This document shows, in pieces, positions 14,422 through 21,544 of a stretch of 43,279 nt of DNA. How positions within the stretch are numbered: position 1 is the first letter of the stretch; every line of letters begins with the position of its first letter. A program made the position numbers and the translations under genes. The DNA is taken from contig CALKVF010000051.1 of the NCBI GenBank assembly GCA_937996535.1, forward strand, positions 1 through 43,279, given 5' to 3'. The stretch is from an uncultured Novosphingobium sp. (GTDB taxonomy: Bacteria > Pseudomonadota > Alphaproteobacteria > Sphingomonadales > Sphingomonadaceae). A model generated the notes under the pieces. That model ran no database searches and was not told the origin of the DNA. It worked only from the letters and a program-made list of their open reading frames with translations.

Positions 14422-15018
14422 GTGAGCCAGAAGCCCGCCTTCAGACGCGCCGAGCCCGACAAGCGCCGCCTCAGCCTGATCGAGGCCTGCGCCCGGGTGC
14501 TGGCGCGCGATGGCGTGGCCGGGGCCAGCGTGCGGGCGATCGCGCTGGAGGCCGGAGTTTCAGCCGGATTGGTGGGCCACTACTTCACCGGCATCGATGC
14601 GCTGGTTGCAGCGACCTATGCCCATGTCGAAGTGCGGGTGAGCGAGGCGCTCGATGCCGCCGTGGCCGCGGCCGGCAATGATCCGCGCGCCCGGCTTGAT
14701 GCCTTCGTGACCGCCAGCTTCGCCCCGCCGATCGCCAGCGGCGAACTGCTGGCCACCTGGATCGCGTTCTGGAGCCTCGTGCGGGTGCGCACCGACATAG
14801 CCCGCCAGCACGACGAGCAATATGCCGCCTCGCGCGCGCGGCTTGAAAAGCTGCTGCGCGAATGCGGGCTGGCGGCCGAGCGCCTGCGCCGCGCCGCGAT
14901 TGCGGTCACGGCGCTGGTCGATGGACTGTGGCTTGAACTGTGCCTCTCACCCGAAGCATTCAGCGCCGCCGAAGCGGGCGCGATCGCCCGCTCCGCGCTC
15001 GACGCCGTGCTGCGCTGA
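14422..15018 (+). CDS. TetR/AcrR-family repressor, BetI-like
   Basis: 198-aa regulator (BetI is 195 aa). The N-terminal helix-turn-helix is ASVRAIALEAGVSAGLVGHYF (about residues 36-56). The ligand domain carries the BetI-type ATWIAFWSLVRV segment (about 112-123) and the late LVDGLWLELCLS helix. BetI in enterics is a choline-sensitive repressor; this gene shares its pattern, but no choline dehydrogenase or betaine-aldehyde dehydrogenase is present. GTG at 14422 is chosen because it gives the family length and because upstream in-frame starts lie inside the operator/promoter or the Rieske gene. It probably represses the divergent Rieske/FAD operon and itself. The stop is 2 nt from the convergent M20 stop. 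Confidence 0.88.
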   Translation: MSQKPAFRRAEPDKRRLSLIEACARVLARDGVAGASVRAIALEAGVSAGLVGHYFTGIDALVAATYAHVEVRVSEALDAAVAAAGNDPRARLDAFVTASFAPPIASGELLATWIAFWSLVRVRTDIARQHDEQYAASRARLEKLLRECGLAAERLRRAAIAVTALVDGLWLELCLSPEAFSAAEAGAIARSALDAVLR

Positions 15019-15020
15019 GC

Positions 15021-16433
15021 CTACTTCGACAGCTGGGTCAGCAGGGTGAGGTAATAGGTCAGCCCCGGGGCGATGTTCGACAGCCGCACGCGCTCGTTGA
15101 GGCCGTGGCTGAAATCTTCCGAATCCTTGCTGAAGGTCGGGCTGGCACCGTAGCTCGCTACGCCGACGTGACGATACCACATCGAATCCGACGCGCCCGA
15201 CGACTGCGACGGGAACACCGGCACGCCGGGATAGGCCGCCGTCATCGCCTTGTTCACGGCGCCGAGGAAGTCCGCGCGCATCGGTGAGGCCGGGGTTGCG
15301 ACCGAACCTTCGGTCACGTCCGAAAACTTGACCTGCGGCACGCCAGCCACCTGCGCCAGTTCGGCCATGATGTCGGCCGGCTTGTGCCCGGGGAAGATGC
15401 GGCAGTTGATATTGGCCGTGGCACGCTGGGGCAGCGCGTTGAGCGCGTGGCCGCCGCTGACCATGGTCGGCACGCAGGTGGTGCCGATCTTGCCGACATA
15501 GGCCGGGTTCGCGCGCAGCACCGCAATCGCGGCTTCATCAGCCGGGTTGGCGGCAAAGGCGCGCATCGCCGCGGCCAGCTTGGCATCGGGTTCGAACTGC
15601 GCGGCCTTTTCGAAATAGGCCTTGGTCAGCGGGCTGACTTCGGGCTTGAAGTGATAGGCACCGATCCGCTCGAGGGCGACCGAGAGCTGGGCAATGGCGT
15701 TTTCGGGGCGCGGGGCCGAGCTGTGCCCGCCAGCATTGGTCACTTCGAGCTGGAAGTCCGAATAGGTCTTTTCCGCGCCCTGCCAGGTCCAGTAGAGCGG
15801 CTTGCCGGTGGCTTCCTCATAGGTGCCGCCGCCGCCATCGATGTTGATCACCAGATCGGCGTTCTTGAGCCGCTCGGCAATCGCCGCGCCGGTTTCCATC
15901 GTGGTTTCCTCGTCCCCCGAGAACTGGAGGACGATCGTGCGCTTGGGCTTGTAGCCCGAGCGGCGCAGCTCGATCAGCGCCGAAGTGGCGAGCGCGGCAT
16001 CGAACTTCATGTCGCTGGCACCGCGGCCATAGAGAATGCCGTTTTCGACCACCGGGGTGAAGGGATCGCGGGTCCAGTCCGCGGGCTTGGCTTCGACCAC
16101 GTCCATGTGGCCCGACACCACCAGCGGCTTGAGGGCCGCATCGCTGCCCGGCCAGGTGGCGATCATGTAGGCGGTCTGCTTGAAGGGCACGATCTCGATC
16201 TGGCCGGCATCCCAGCCAGCGGCGAGCAGCGCGGTCTTGACCACGTCCAGCGCCTTGTCGGTCTGGTTGCCCGGACCATTGACCGAACGCAGCGCGATCA
16301 GCTGCTTGGCCATGTCCAGCGTCTGAGCTTCGGCCGCCGGATGGGAAACGGGCTTGGCAGCAGCGGGGGCAGCAAGGCCCAGGGCAAGCCCGGCGGCAAG
16401 CGCAGTGGCGGCGAGGAACGAGGTCTGGCGCAT
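15021..16433 (-). CDS. Secreted M20/M25/M40-family metallohydrolase (peptidase)
   Basis: 470-aa zinc hydrolase of the M20 clan. The signal peptide is MRQTSF followed by an Ala/Leu core ending in APAAA (about residue 26). Catalytic motifs: SGHMDVVEA (first metal His and catalytic Asp, about 107-115), GRGASDMKFD (bridging Asp, about 136-145), the general base and metal Glu in SGDEETT (about 171-177), the dimerisation-domain NAGGHSSAP (about 230-238) and the late EDFSHGLNERV with the last metal His (about 442-452). It is likely a periplasmic aminoacylase, dipeptidase or carboxypeptidase. AAGGAGA precedes the ATG. It stands alone: its neighbours are convergent or divergent. Confidence 0.92.
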   Translation of the reverse strand: MRQTSFLAATALAAGLALGLAAPAAAKPVSHPAAEAQTLDMAKQLIALRSVNGPGNQTDKALDVVKTALLAAGWDAGQIEIVPFKQTAYMIATWPGSDAALKPLVVSGHMDVVEAKPADWTRDPFTPVVENGILYGRGASDMKFDAALATSALIELRRSGYKPKRTIVLQFSGDEETTMETGAAIAERLKNADLVINIDGGGGTYEEATGKPLYWTWQGAEKTYSDFQLEVTNAGGHSSAPRPENAIAQLSVALERIGAYHFKPEVSPLTKAYFEKAAQFEPDAKLAAAMRAFAANPADEAAIAVLRANPAYVGKIGTTCVPTMVSGGHALNALPQRATANINCRIFPGHKPADIMAELAQVAGVPQVKFSDVTEGSVATPASPMRADFLGAVNKAMTAAYPGVPVFPSQSSGASDSMWYRHVGVASYGASPTFSKDSEDFSHGLNERVRLSNIAPGLTYYLTLLTQLSK

Positions 16434-16712
16434 CAGCGAATCTCCTTTTCGCCGCATGGCCTAGCCAAGCCGGCGCGCAAAGTTGAGGCTCTTTTCAAGT
16501 TATTCTGCGAACAGCATCGCGCTCGCTCCGCGCACGGATATTTCAGACGCAGACGTATTCACGCCCCCGCCGCGCGTTTGCCCGCCCTTGCCGCGACTGA
16601 ATTGGTTTGCGCTGCACTGGCGCGCGTGGCGGGGCGCTGTTAGGTCCAAGGCTGCTTGCGGACGGAAATCCGCGGGCCAAAGCCGGAATCACCGGACGCA
16701 CGAGGACGAACC
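16434..16712. other. Divergent intergenic region upstream of the Entner-Doudoroff operon
   Basis: 279 nt separate the M20 hydrolase from zwf and must hold both promoters. I see an AT-richer patch near 16480-16510, another near 16545-16560, and a small stem (GCGGA/TCCGC, 16658-16673) close to zwf. I cannot point to a convincing -35/-10 pair or a HexR-type TGTA-N-TACA operator. No coding potential is evident. Confidence 0.4.
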
Positions 16713-18152
16713 ATGAGTTTCACGGCCAATAGCCTGTTGCTGTTTGGCGCAACCGGCGATCTGGCGCAGCGGATGCTGCTGCCGTCGCTTTGCGCGCTCC
16801 ATGCCGATGGGCTGGTCCCCGAGGATCTGAAGATCGTCGGCACTGCCCGCCACGAGTTCGATGACGCGGCCTATCGCAACTTCGCACGCGAGGCGCTGGA
16901 GAAGTTCCTCCCCGCCGAACGCCGCGGCTCGATGGCGACCTTCCTCAACCGGCTGCACTATCAGGCGCTCGATGCCAACGACACCGCCGGCTTCACCGCG
17001 CTGGCCGAAAAGGTCGGCCCGACCGATGGCGGCCTCGCGATCTTCCTGTCGACCGCGCCGAGCCTGTTCGAACCGACCATCACCGGCCTCGCCGCCGCGG
17101 GCCTGACCGGCGAGAACGTGCGCATCGGGCTGGAAAAGCCGCTTGGCACCTGCCTTGCCACCAGCCGCGAGATCAATGACGCCGTCGCCCGCGCCTTCCC
17201 CGAGGACCGGACCTTCCGGATCGACCACTACCTCGGCAAGGAAACGGTCCAGAACCTGCTCGCGCTGCGCTTTGCCAACATCCTGTTCGAGCCGCTGTGG
17301 AACGCGGCCCATATCGACCACGTGCAGATCACCGTGGCCGAAACGGTCGGCCTTGAAGGCCGCGTGGGCTTCTATGACGGCGCCGGCGCGCTGCGCGACA
17401 TGGTCCAGAACCACATGCTCCAGCTGCTCGCGCTGGTCGCGATGGAGCCGCCCGCGAACTATGACGCCACCGCGATCCGCGACGAAAAGGTCAAGGTGCT
17501 GCGCGCGCTGCGGATGATCGATCCCGATGAAACGGTCACCGGCCAGTACCGCGCTGGGGCAATCCTCGGCCAGCCGGTCCCCGGCTATGACGAAGAACTG
17601 GGCAAGGATTCGGACACCGAAACCTTCGTCGCGATCAAGGCCCACCTTGATAACTGGCGCTGGAAGGGCGTGCCCTTCTACCTGCGCACCGGCAAGCGCC
17701 TGCCCCAGCGCAAGACCGAGATCGTCGTCCAGTTCCGCCACGTGCCGCACTCGATCTTTGCCGGACGGGGGGCGCGCGCGGTGCCCAACCGGCTGGTGAT
17801 CGGGATCCAGCCCGAAGAAAACATCACCCTTTCGCTGATGGCCAAGGTGCCCGGGCTCGACCGCGACGGCATCCGCCTGCGCGAAGTGCCGCTCGACATC
17901 GCGATGGCCGATGCCTTTGCCGGGCCGATGAAGCGGATCGCCTATGAGCGCCTGCTGCTCGACCTGATCGAGGGCGACCAGACCCTGTTCGTGCGCCGCG
18001 ACGAAGTCGAAGCGCAGTGGGAATGGGTCGATGCGATCCGCGCCATCTGGGCCGACCACGGCGTCAGCCCCAAAACCTATACCGCCGGCAGCTGGGGCCC
18101 CTCGGCCGCCATCGCGCTGACCGAACGCGACGGAGTCCACTGGCATGAGTAA
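16713..18152 (+). CDS. zwf: Glucose-6-phosphate 1-dehydrogenase
   Basis: 479-aa enzyme that oxidises glucose-6-phosphate to 6-phosphogluconolactone with NAD(P)+, the entry to the Entner-Doudoroff route. The NAD(P)-binding GATGDLA is at residues 12-18, the substrate signature RIDHYLGKE at 169-177 (His172, Lys176), and a conserved His in VQNHML (His234). First gene of a five-gene operon; edd overlaps it by 8 nt. The ATG at 16713 gives the family N terminus; an in-frame ATG-less extension to 16656 adds a non-conserved leader. No 6-phosphogluconolactonase gene (pgl) follows, so the lactone must hydrolyse spontaneously or by an enzyme encoded elsewhere. Confidence 0.97.
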   Translation: MSFTANSLLLFGATGDLAQRMLLPSLCALHADGLVPEDLKIVGTARHEFDDAAYRNFAREALEKFLPAERRGSMATFLNRLHYQALDANDTAGFTALAEKVGPTDGGLAIFLSTAPSLFEPTITGLAAAGLTGENVRIGLEKPLGTCLATSREINDAVARAFPEDRTFRIDHYLGKETVQNLLALRFANILFEPLWNAAHIDHVQITVAETVGLEGRVGFYDGAGALRDMVQNHMLQLLALVAMEPPANYDATAIRDEKVKVLRALRMIDPDETVTGQYRAGAILGQPVPGYDEELGKDSDTETFVAIKAHLDNWRWKGVPFYLRTGKRLPQRKTEIVVQFRHVPHSIFAGRGARAVPNRLVIGIQPEENITLSLMAKVPGLDRDGIRLREVPLDIAMADAFAGPMKRIAYERLLLDLIEGDQTLFVRRDEVEAQWEWVDAIRAIWADHGVSPKTYTAGSWGPSAAIALTERDGVHWHE

Positions 18153-19959
18153 GCTGCACCCCGTGATCGAGCGCGTCACCGCGCGGATCATCGACAAGTC
18201 GAAGGACAGCCGCCGCCGCTATCTCGACCTGATGGACGCCGAGGCTGAAAAGTTCCCCGGCCGCGGCGCGCTGTCGTGCTCGAACCTGGCGCACGGTTTT
18301 GCTGCAGCGCTGGAAGACAAGGGCGCCATCGCCAACGGGCGCGGACCCAATCTTGGCATCATCACCGCCTACAACGACATGCTTTCGGCGCACCAGCCCT
18401 ATGGCCGCTACCCCGAAGCGATGAAGCTCTATGCCCGCGAAGTCGGCGCCACGGCGCAGGTTGCGGGCGGGGTTCCGGCGATGTGTGACGGCGTGACCCA
18501 GGGCCAGGACGGGATGGAACTGTCGCTGTTCAGCCGCGATGTCATTGCCCTCTCGGCCGGCGTCGCGATGAGCCACGCGATGTTCGATGGCATGGCGCTG
18601 CTCGGCATCTGCGACAAGATCGTGCCGGGGCTCGTGATCGGCGCGCTGCGCTTTGGCCACCTGCCGGCGATCTTCGTGCCGTCGGGCCCGATGGCCTCGG
18701 GGCTCGCCAACCGCGACAAGCAGAAGGTCCGCCAGCTTTACGCCGAAGGCAAGGCCACCCGCGCCGACCTGCTCGCCAGCGAAAGCGCCAGCTACCATTC
18801 GCCCGGCACCTGCACCTTCTATGGCACGGCGAATTCCAACCAGATGATGATGGAGCTGATGGGCCTGCACGTGCCCGGCGCTTCGTTCGTGCCGCCCAAC
18901 ACCCCGCTGCGCAGCCAGCTGACCCGCAAGGCCGTGCACCGCCTGACTGAAATCGGCCGCGAAGGATCAGACTATCGCCCGATGGGCCGGGTGGTGGATG
19001 AAAAGGCGATCGTCAATGCCTGCGTTGGCCTGCTTTCGACCGGCGGATCGACCAACCACGCCATTCACCTGCCGGCCATGGCCCGCGCCGCCGGCGTCAA
19101 GCTCGACTGGCAGGATCTGGACGAGCTGTCCTCGGTCGTGCCGCTGCTCGCGCGGGTCTATCCCAACGGCGCGGGCGATGTGAACCACTTCCACGCTGCC
19201 GGTGGGATCGGCTTTGTCGTGCGCGAACTGCTCGATGCCGGCCTTGCCCACGAGGACGTGCTGACCGTCGCCGAAGGCGGAATGCGCGCCTATGCCGATG
19301 AGCCGTTCCTCGATGGCGAAGTGCTGGGCTTCCGCCCGTCCCCGGCCGCCAGCGGCGATGACGCCATGCTGCGCCCGGTCGCCGATGCCTTCATGCCCGA
19401 TGGCGGGATGCGGCTGGTGCAGGGCAACCTTGGCCGCGCCACGTTCAAGACCAGCGCGGTCGATCAGGAGCGCTGGACGATCGAGGCTCCGGCCCGCGTG
19501 TTCGACAGCCAGGAAGCGGTCCAGGCCGCGTTCAAGGCGGGCGAACTGGAACGTGATGTGATCGTCGTGGTCCGCTTCCAGGGGCCGCGCGCCAACGGGA
19601 TGCCCGAACTCCACAAGCTGACCCCGCCGCTCGGCGTGCTGCAGGACAAGGGCTTCAAGGTCGCGCTGGTCACCGATGGCCGGATGTCGGGCGCATCGGG
19701 CAAGGTGCCTGCCGCGATCCACGTCACCCCTGAGGCACTCGGCGGCGGACCGCTAGCCCTGATCCAGGACGGCGATGTGGTGCGGCTGTGCGCCCACGAC
19801 GGCACGCTTGAGGTCAAGGCTGACCTCACCGGCCGCACGCCCGCTACCCCGCCCGCGGACGGGATGGGCATGGGCCGCGAACTGTTCGCCATGCTGCGCC
19901 GCCATGCCGATGGCGCCGAACAGGGCGGCTCGGCCATGCTCGCGGAGGCGGGGCTGTGA
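18145..19959 (+). CDS. edd: 6-phosphogluconate dehydratase
   Basis: 604-aa iron-sulfur dehydratase of the IlvD/Edd family, converting 6-phosphogluconate to KDPG (2-keto-3-deoxy-6-phosphogluconate). The three conserved cluster Cys are in AMCDG (Cys114), GICDK (Cys156) and GTCTF (Cys223). The C-terminal DGRMSGASG stretch (about 512-520) is the family signature. The ATG lies inside the zwf 3' end and its stop overlaps the glk GTG, so expression is translationally coupled. The length fits proteobacterial Edd (about 600 aa). Confidence 0.97.
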   Translation: MSKLHPVIERVTARIIDKSKDSRRRYLDLMDAEAEKFPGRGALSCSNLAHGFAAALEDKGAIANGRGPNLGIITAYNDMLSAHQPYGRYPEAMKLYAREVGATAQVAGGVPAMCDGVTQGQDGMELSLFSRDVIALSAGVAMSHAMFDGMALLGICDKIVPGLVIGALRFGHLPAIFVPSGPMASGLANRDKQKVRQLYAEGKATRADLLASESASYHSPGTCTFYGTANSNQMMMELMGLHVPGASFVPPNTPLRSQLTRKAVHRLTEIGREGSDYRPMGRVVDEKAIVNACVGLLSTGGSTNHAIHLPAMARAAGVKLDWQDLDELSSVVPLLARVYPNGAGDVNHFHAAGGIGFVVRELLDAGLAHEDVLTVAEGGMRAYADEPFLDGEVLGFRPSPAASGDDAMLRPVADAFMPDGGMRLVQGNLGRATFKTSAVDQERWTIEAPARVFDSQEAVQAAFKAGELERDVIVVVRFQGPRANGMPELHKLTPPLGVLQDKGFKVALVTDGRMSGASGKVPAAIHVTPEALGGGPLALIQDGDVVRLCAHDGTLEVKADLTGRTPATPPADGMGMGRELFAMLRRHADGAEQGGSAMLAEAGL

Positions 19960-20933
19960 GCACCGAGATCGTCACGGTCGATATCGGCGGCACCCATGCG
20001 CGCTTCGCGCTGGCCGCGATCGCCGCTGATGGCACCATCGAACTGGGCGAACCGGCCACGCTCCACACCAAGGACCACGCCAGTTTCCAGACCGCGTGGC
20101 AGGATTTCGCCCAGCAGCAGGGCGGCACGCTGCCCCCGGCCGTGGCGATCGCGGTGGCCGGGCCGGTCGGCGGGGAAATGATCCGCTTCACCAACAACCC
20201 GTGGATCATCCGCCCGGCGCTGATCCCCGAAAAGCTGGGCGCGGCGCGCTATACCGTGGTCAACGATTTCGGCGCGGTCGGCCATGCCGTGGCCTGCGCC
20301 GATCAGAGCCACTTCATCCACCTGGCCGGGCCCGATGCCGATCTGCCCGAAAGCGGCACGATCAGCATCGTCGGCCCCGGCACCGGACTGGGCGTGGCCC
20401 ATGTCTGGCGCGATGGCGCGGGCAGCTACCGCGTTCAGGCGACCGAGGGCGGGCATATCGACTATGCCCCGCTCGACAGCATCGAGGACGCGATTCTGGC
20501 CCGGCTGCGCCAGCGCTATCGCCGTGTTTCGGTGGAGCGGGTGGTTTCGGGCCCCGGCATTGTCGACATTTACGAAGCTCTTGCCGCGATGGAAGGCCGC
20601 GCGATCCAGAGCCTTGATGACCGCACCCTGTGGCAGCTTGGCACCACCGGCGAAGACAGCCTCGCGGCGGCCGCGGTGGACCGGTTCTGCCTCTCGCTCG
20701 GCGCGATCGCAGGCGACATCGCGCTGGCGCAGGGCGCCTCGGGCGTGGTCATCGCCGGCGGGCTTGGCCTGCGCATCCGCGACACGCTCACTCGTTCGGG
20801 CTTTGCCAGCCGCTTCACCGCCAAGGGGCGGTTCGAAGGCATGATGGCCACCCTGCCCGTCAAACTCATCACCCATCCCCAGCCCGGCCTGTTTGGCGCC
20901 GCGGCCGCCTTTGCCAAGGAGCATCTCTCGTGA
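19956..20933 (+). CDS. glk: Glucokinase
   Basis: 325-aa ATP-dependent glucokinase of the bacterial (Glk/hexokinase-actin) type, supplying glucose-6-phosphate to zwf. The phosphate-binding loop DIGGTHARF is at residues 9-17, the catalytic Asp in VVNDFGAVG (Asp104), and the adenosine segment GPGTGLGVAH near 145-154. The GTG start overlaps the edd stop (GTGA), and its stop overlaps eda in the same way. The zwf-edd-glk order is the one known from Zymomonas mobilis, another member of the Sphingomonadales; the glf glucose facilitator found there is absent here. The enzyme implies that free glucose enters unphosphorylated rather than through a sugar PTS. Confidence 0.95.
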   Translation: MSTEIVTVDIGGTHARFALAAIAADGTIELGEPATLHTKDHASFQTAWQDFAQQQGGTLPPAVAIAVAGPVGGEMIRFTNNPWIIRPALIPEKLGAARYTVVNDFGAVGHAVACADQSHFIHLAGPDADLPESGTISIVGPGTGLGVAHVWRDGAGSYRVQATEGGHIDYAPLDSIEDAILARLRQRYRRVSVERVVSGPGIVDIYEALAAMEGRAIQSLDDRTLWQLGTTGEDSLAAAAVDRFCLSLGAIAGDIALAQGASGVVIAGGLGLRIRDTLTRSGFASRFTAKGRFEGMMATLPVKLITHPQPGLFGAAAAFAKEHLS

Positions 20934-21544
20934 GCGGAATCGAAACCATCATGCGCACCGCCCCGGTCATCCCGGTGCTGGTGATCGACGACGTGGCCGA
21001 TGCCGCCCCGATTGCCGAAGCCCTCGTCAAGGGCGGGCTGACCGTGCTCGAAGTCACGCTGCGCACCGCCTCGGCGCTCGACGTGATCCGCGAAATGAAG
21101 CGGGTGCCCGGCGCGATTGTCGGCGCGGGCACTGTGCTCAACGAATTCGCGCTCGAAGACGCACTGGAAGCCGGCAGCGAATTCATCGTCTCGCCGGGGC
21201 TGACCGACAGCCTCGCCAAGGCGGCGATCGCGGCCAATGTGCCGTTCCTCCCCGGCATCGCCACCGCGTCCGACATCATGCGCGGGCTCGACCTCGGGCT
21301 TGACCGGTTCAAGTTCTTCCCCGCCGAAGCCAATGGCGGGATCCCTGCCTTGAAGGCCATCGCCGCGCCGTTCGGTTCGGTCCGCTTCTGCCCGACCGGC
21401 GGGATCACCCCCACCAGCGCGCCCGACTGGCTCGCGCTGGAAGCCGTGCTGTGCTGCGGCGGCAGCTGGATGGTCCCGCGCGGCAAGCCCGATCTTGCGG
21501 CGATCGAGGCCGGCGCCCGCGCCGCGGCCGCACTCGGCCAATGA
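20930..21544 (+). CDS. eda: KDPG aldolase (2-dehydro-3-deoxy-6-phosphogluconate aldolase)
   Basis: 204-aa class I aldolase that splits KDPG into pyruvate and glyceraldehyde-3-phosphate. The catalytic Glu is in LEVTLRT (Glu41), the Schiff-base Lys in RFKFFPAE (Lys128), and the phosphate/substrate loop in PTGGIT (about residues 152-157). The GTG at 20930 overlaps the glk stop and gives the correct family length; the frame extends further upstream only as a shadow of glk. Its stop overlaps the ATG of the following carboxylase-family gene. Confidence 0.96.
   Translation: MSGIETIMRTAPVIPVLVIDDVADAAPIAEALVKGGLTVLEVTLRTASALDVIREMKRVPGAIVGAGTVLNEFALEDALEAGSEFIVSPGLTDSLAKAAIAANVPFLPGIATASDIMRGLDLGLDRFKFFPAEANGGIPALKAIAAPFGSVRFCPTGGITPTSAPDWLALEAVLCCGGSWMVPRGKPDLAAIEAGARAAAALGQ

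Noticed and set aside
14361..14462. Upstream extension of the Rieske frame (34 codons)
   Set aside because: It runs across the shared operator, both promoters and the regulator start; the ATG at 14360 gives the family N terminus.
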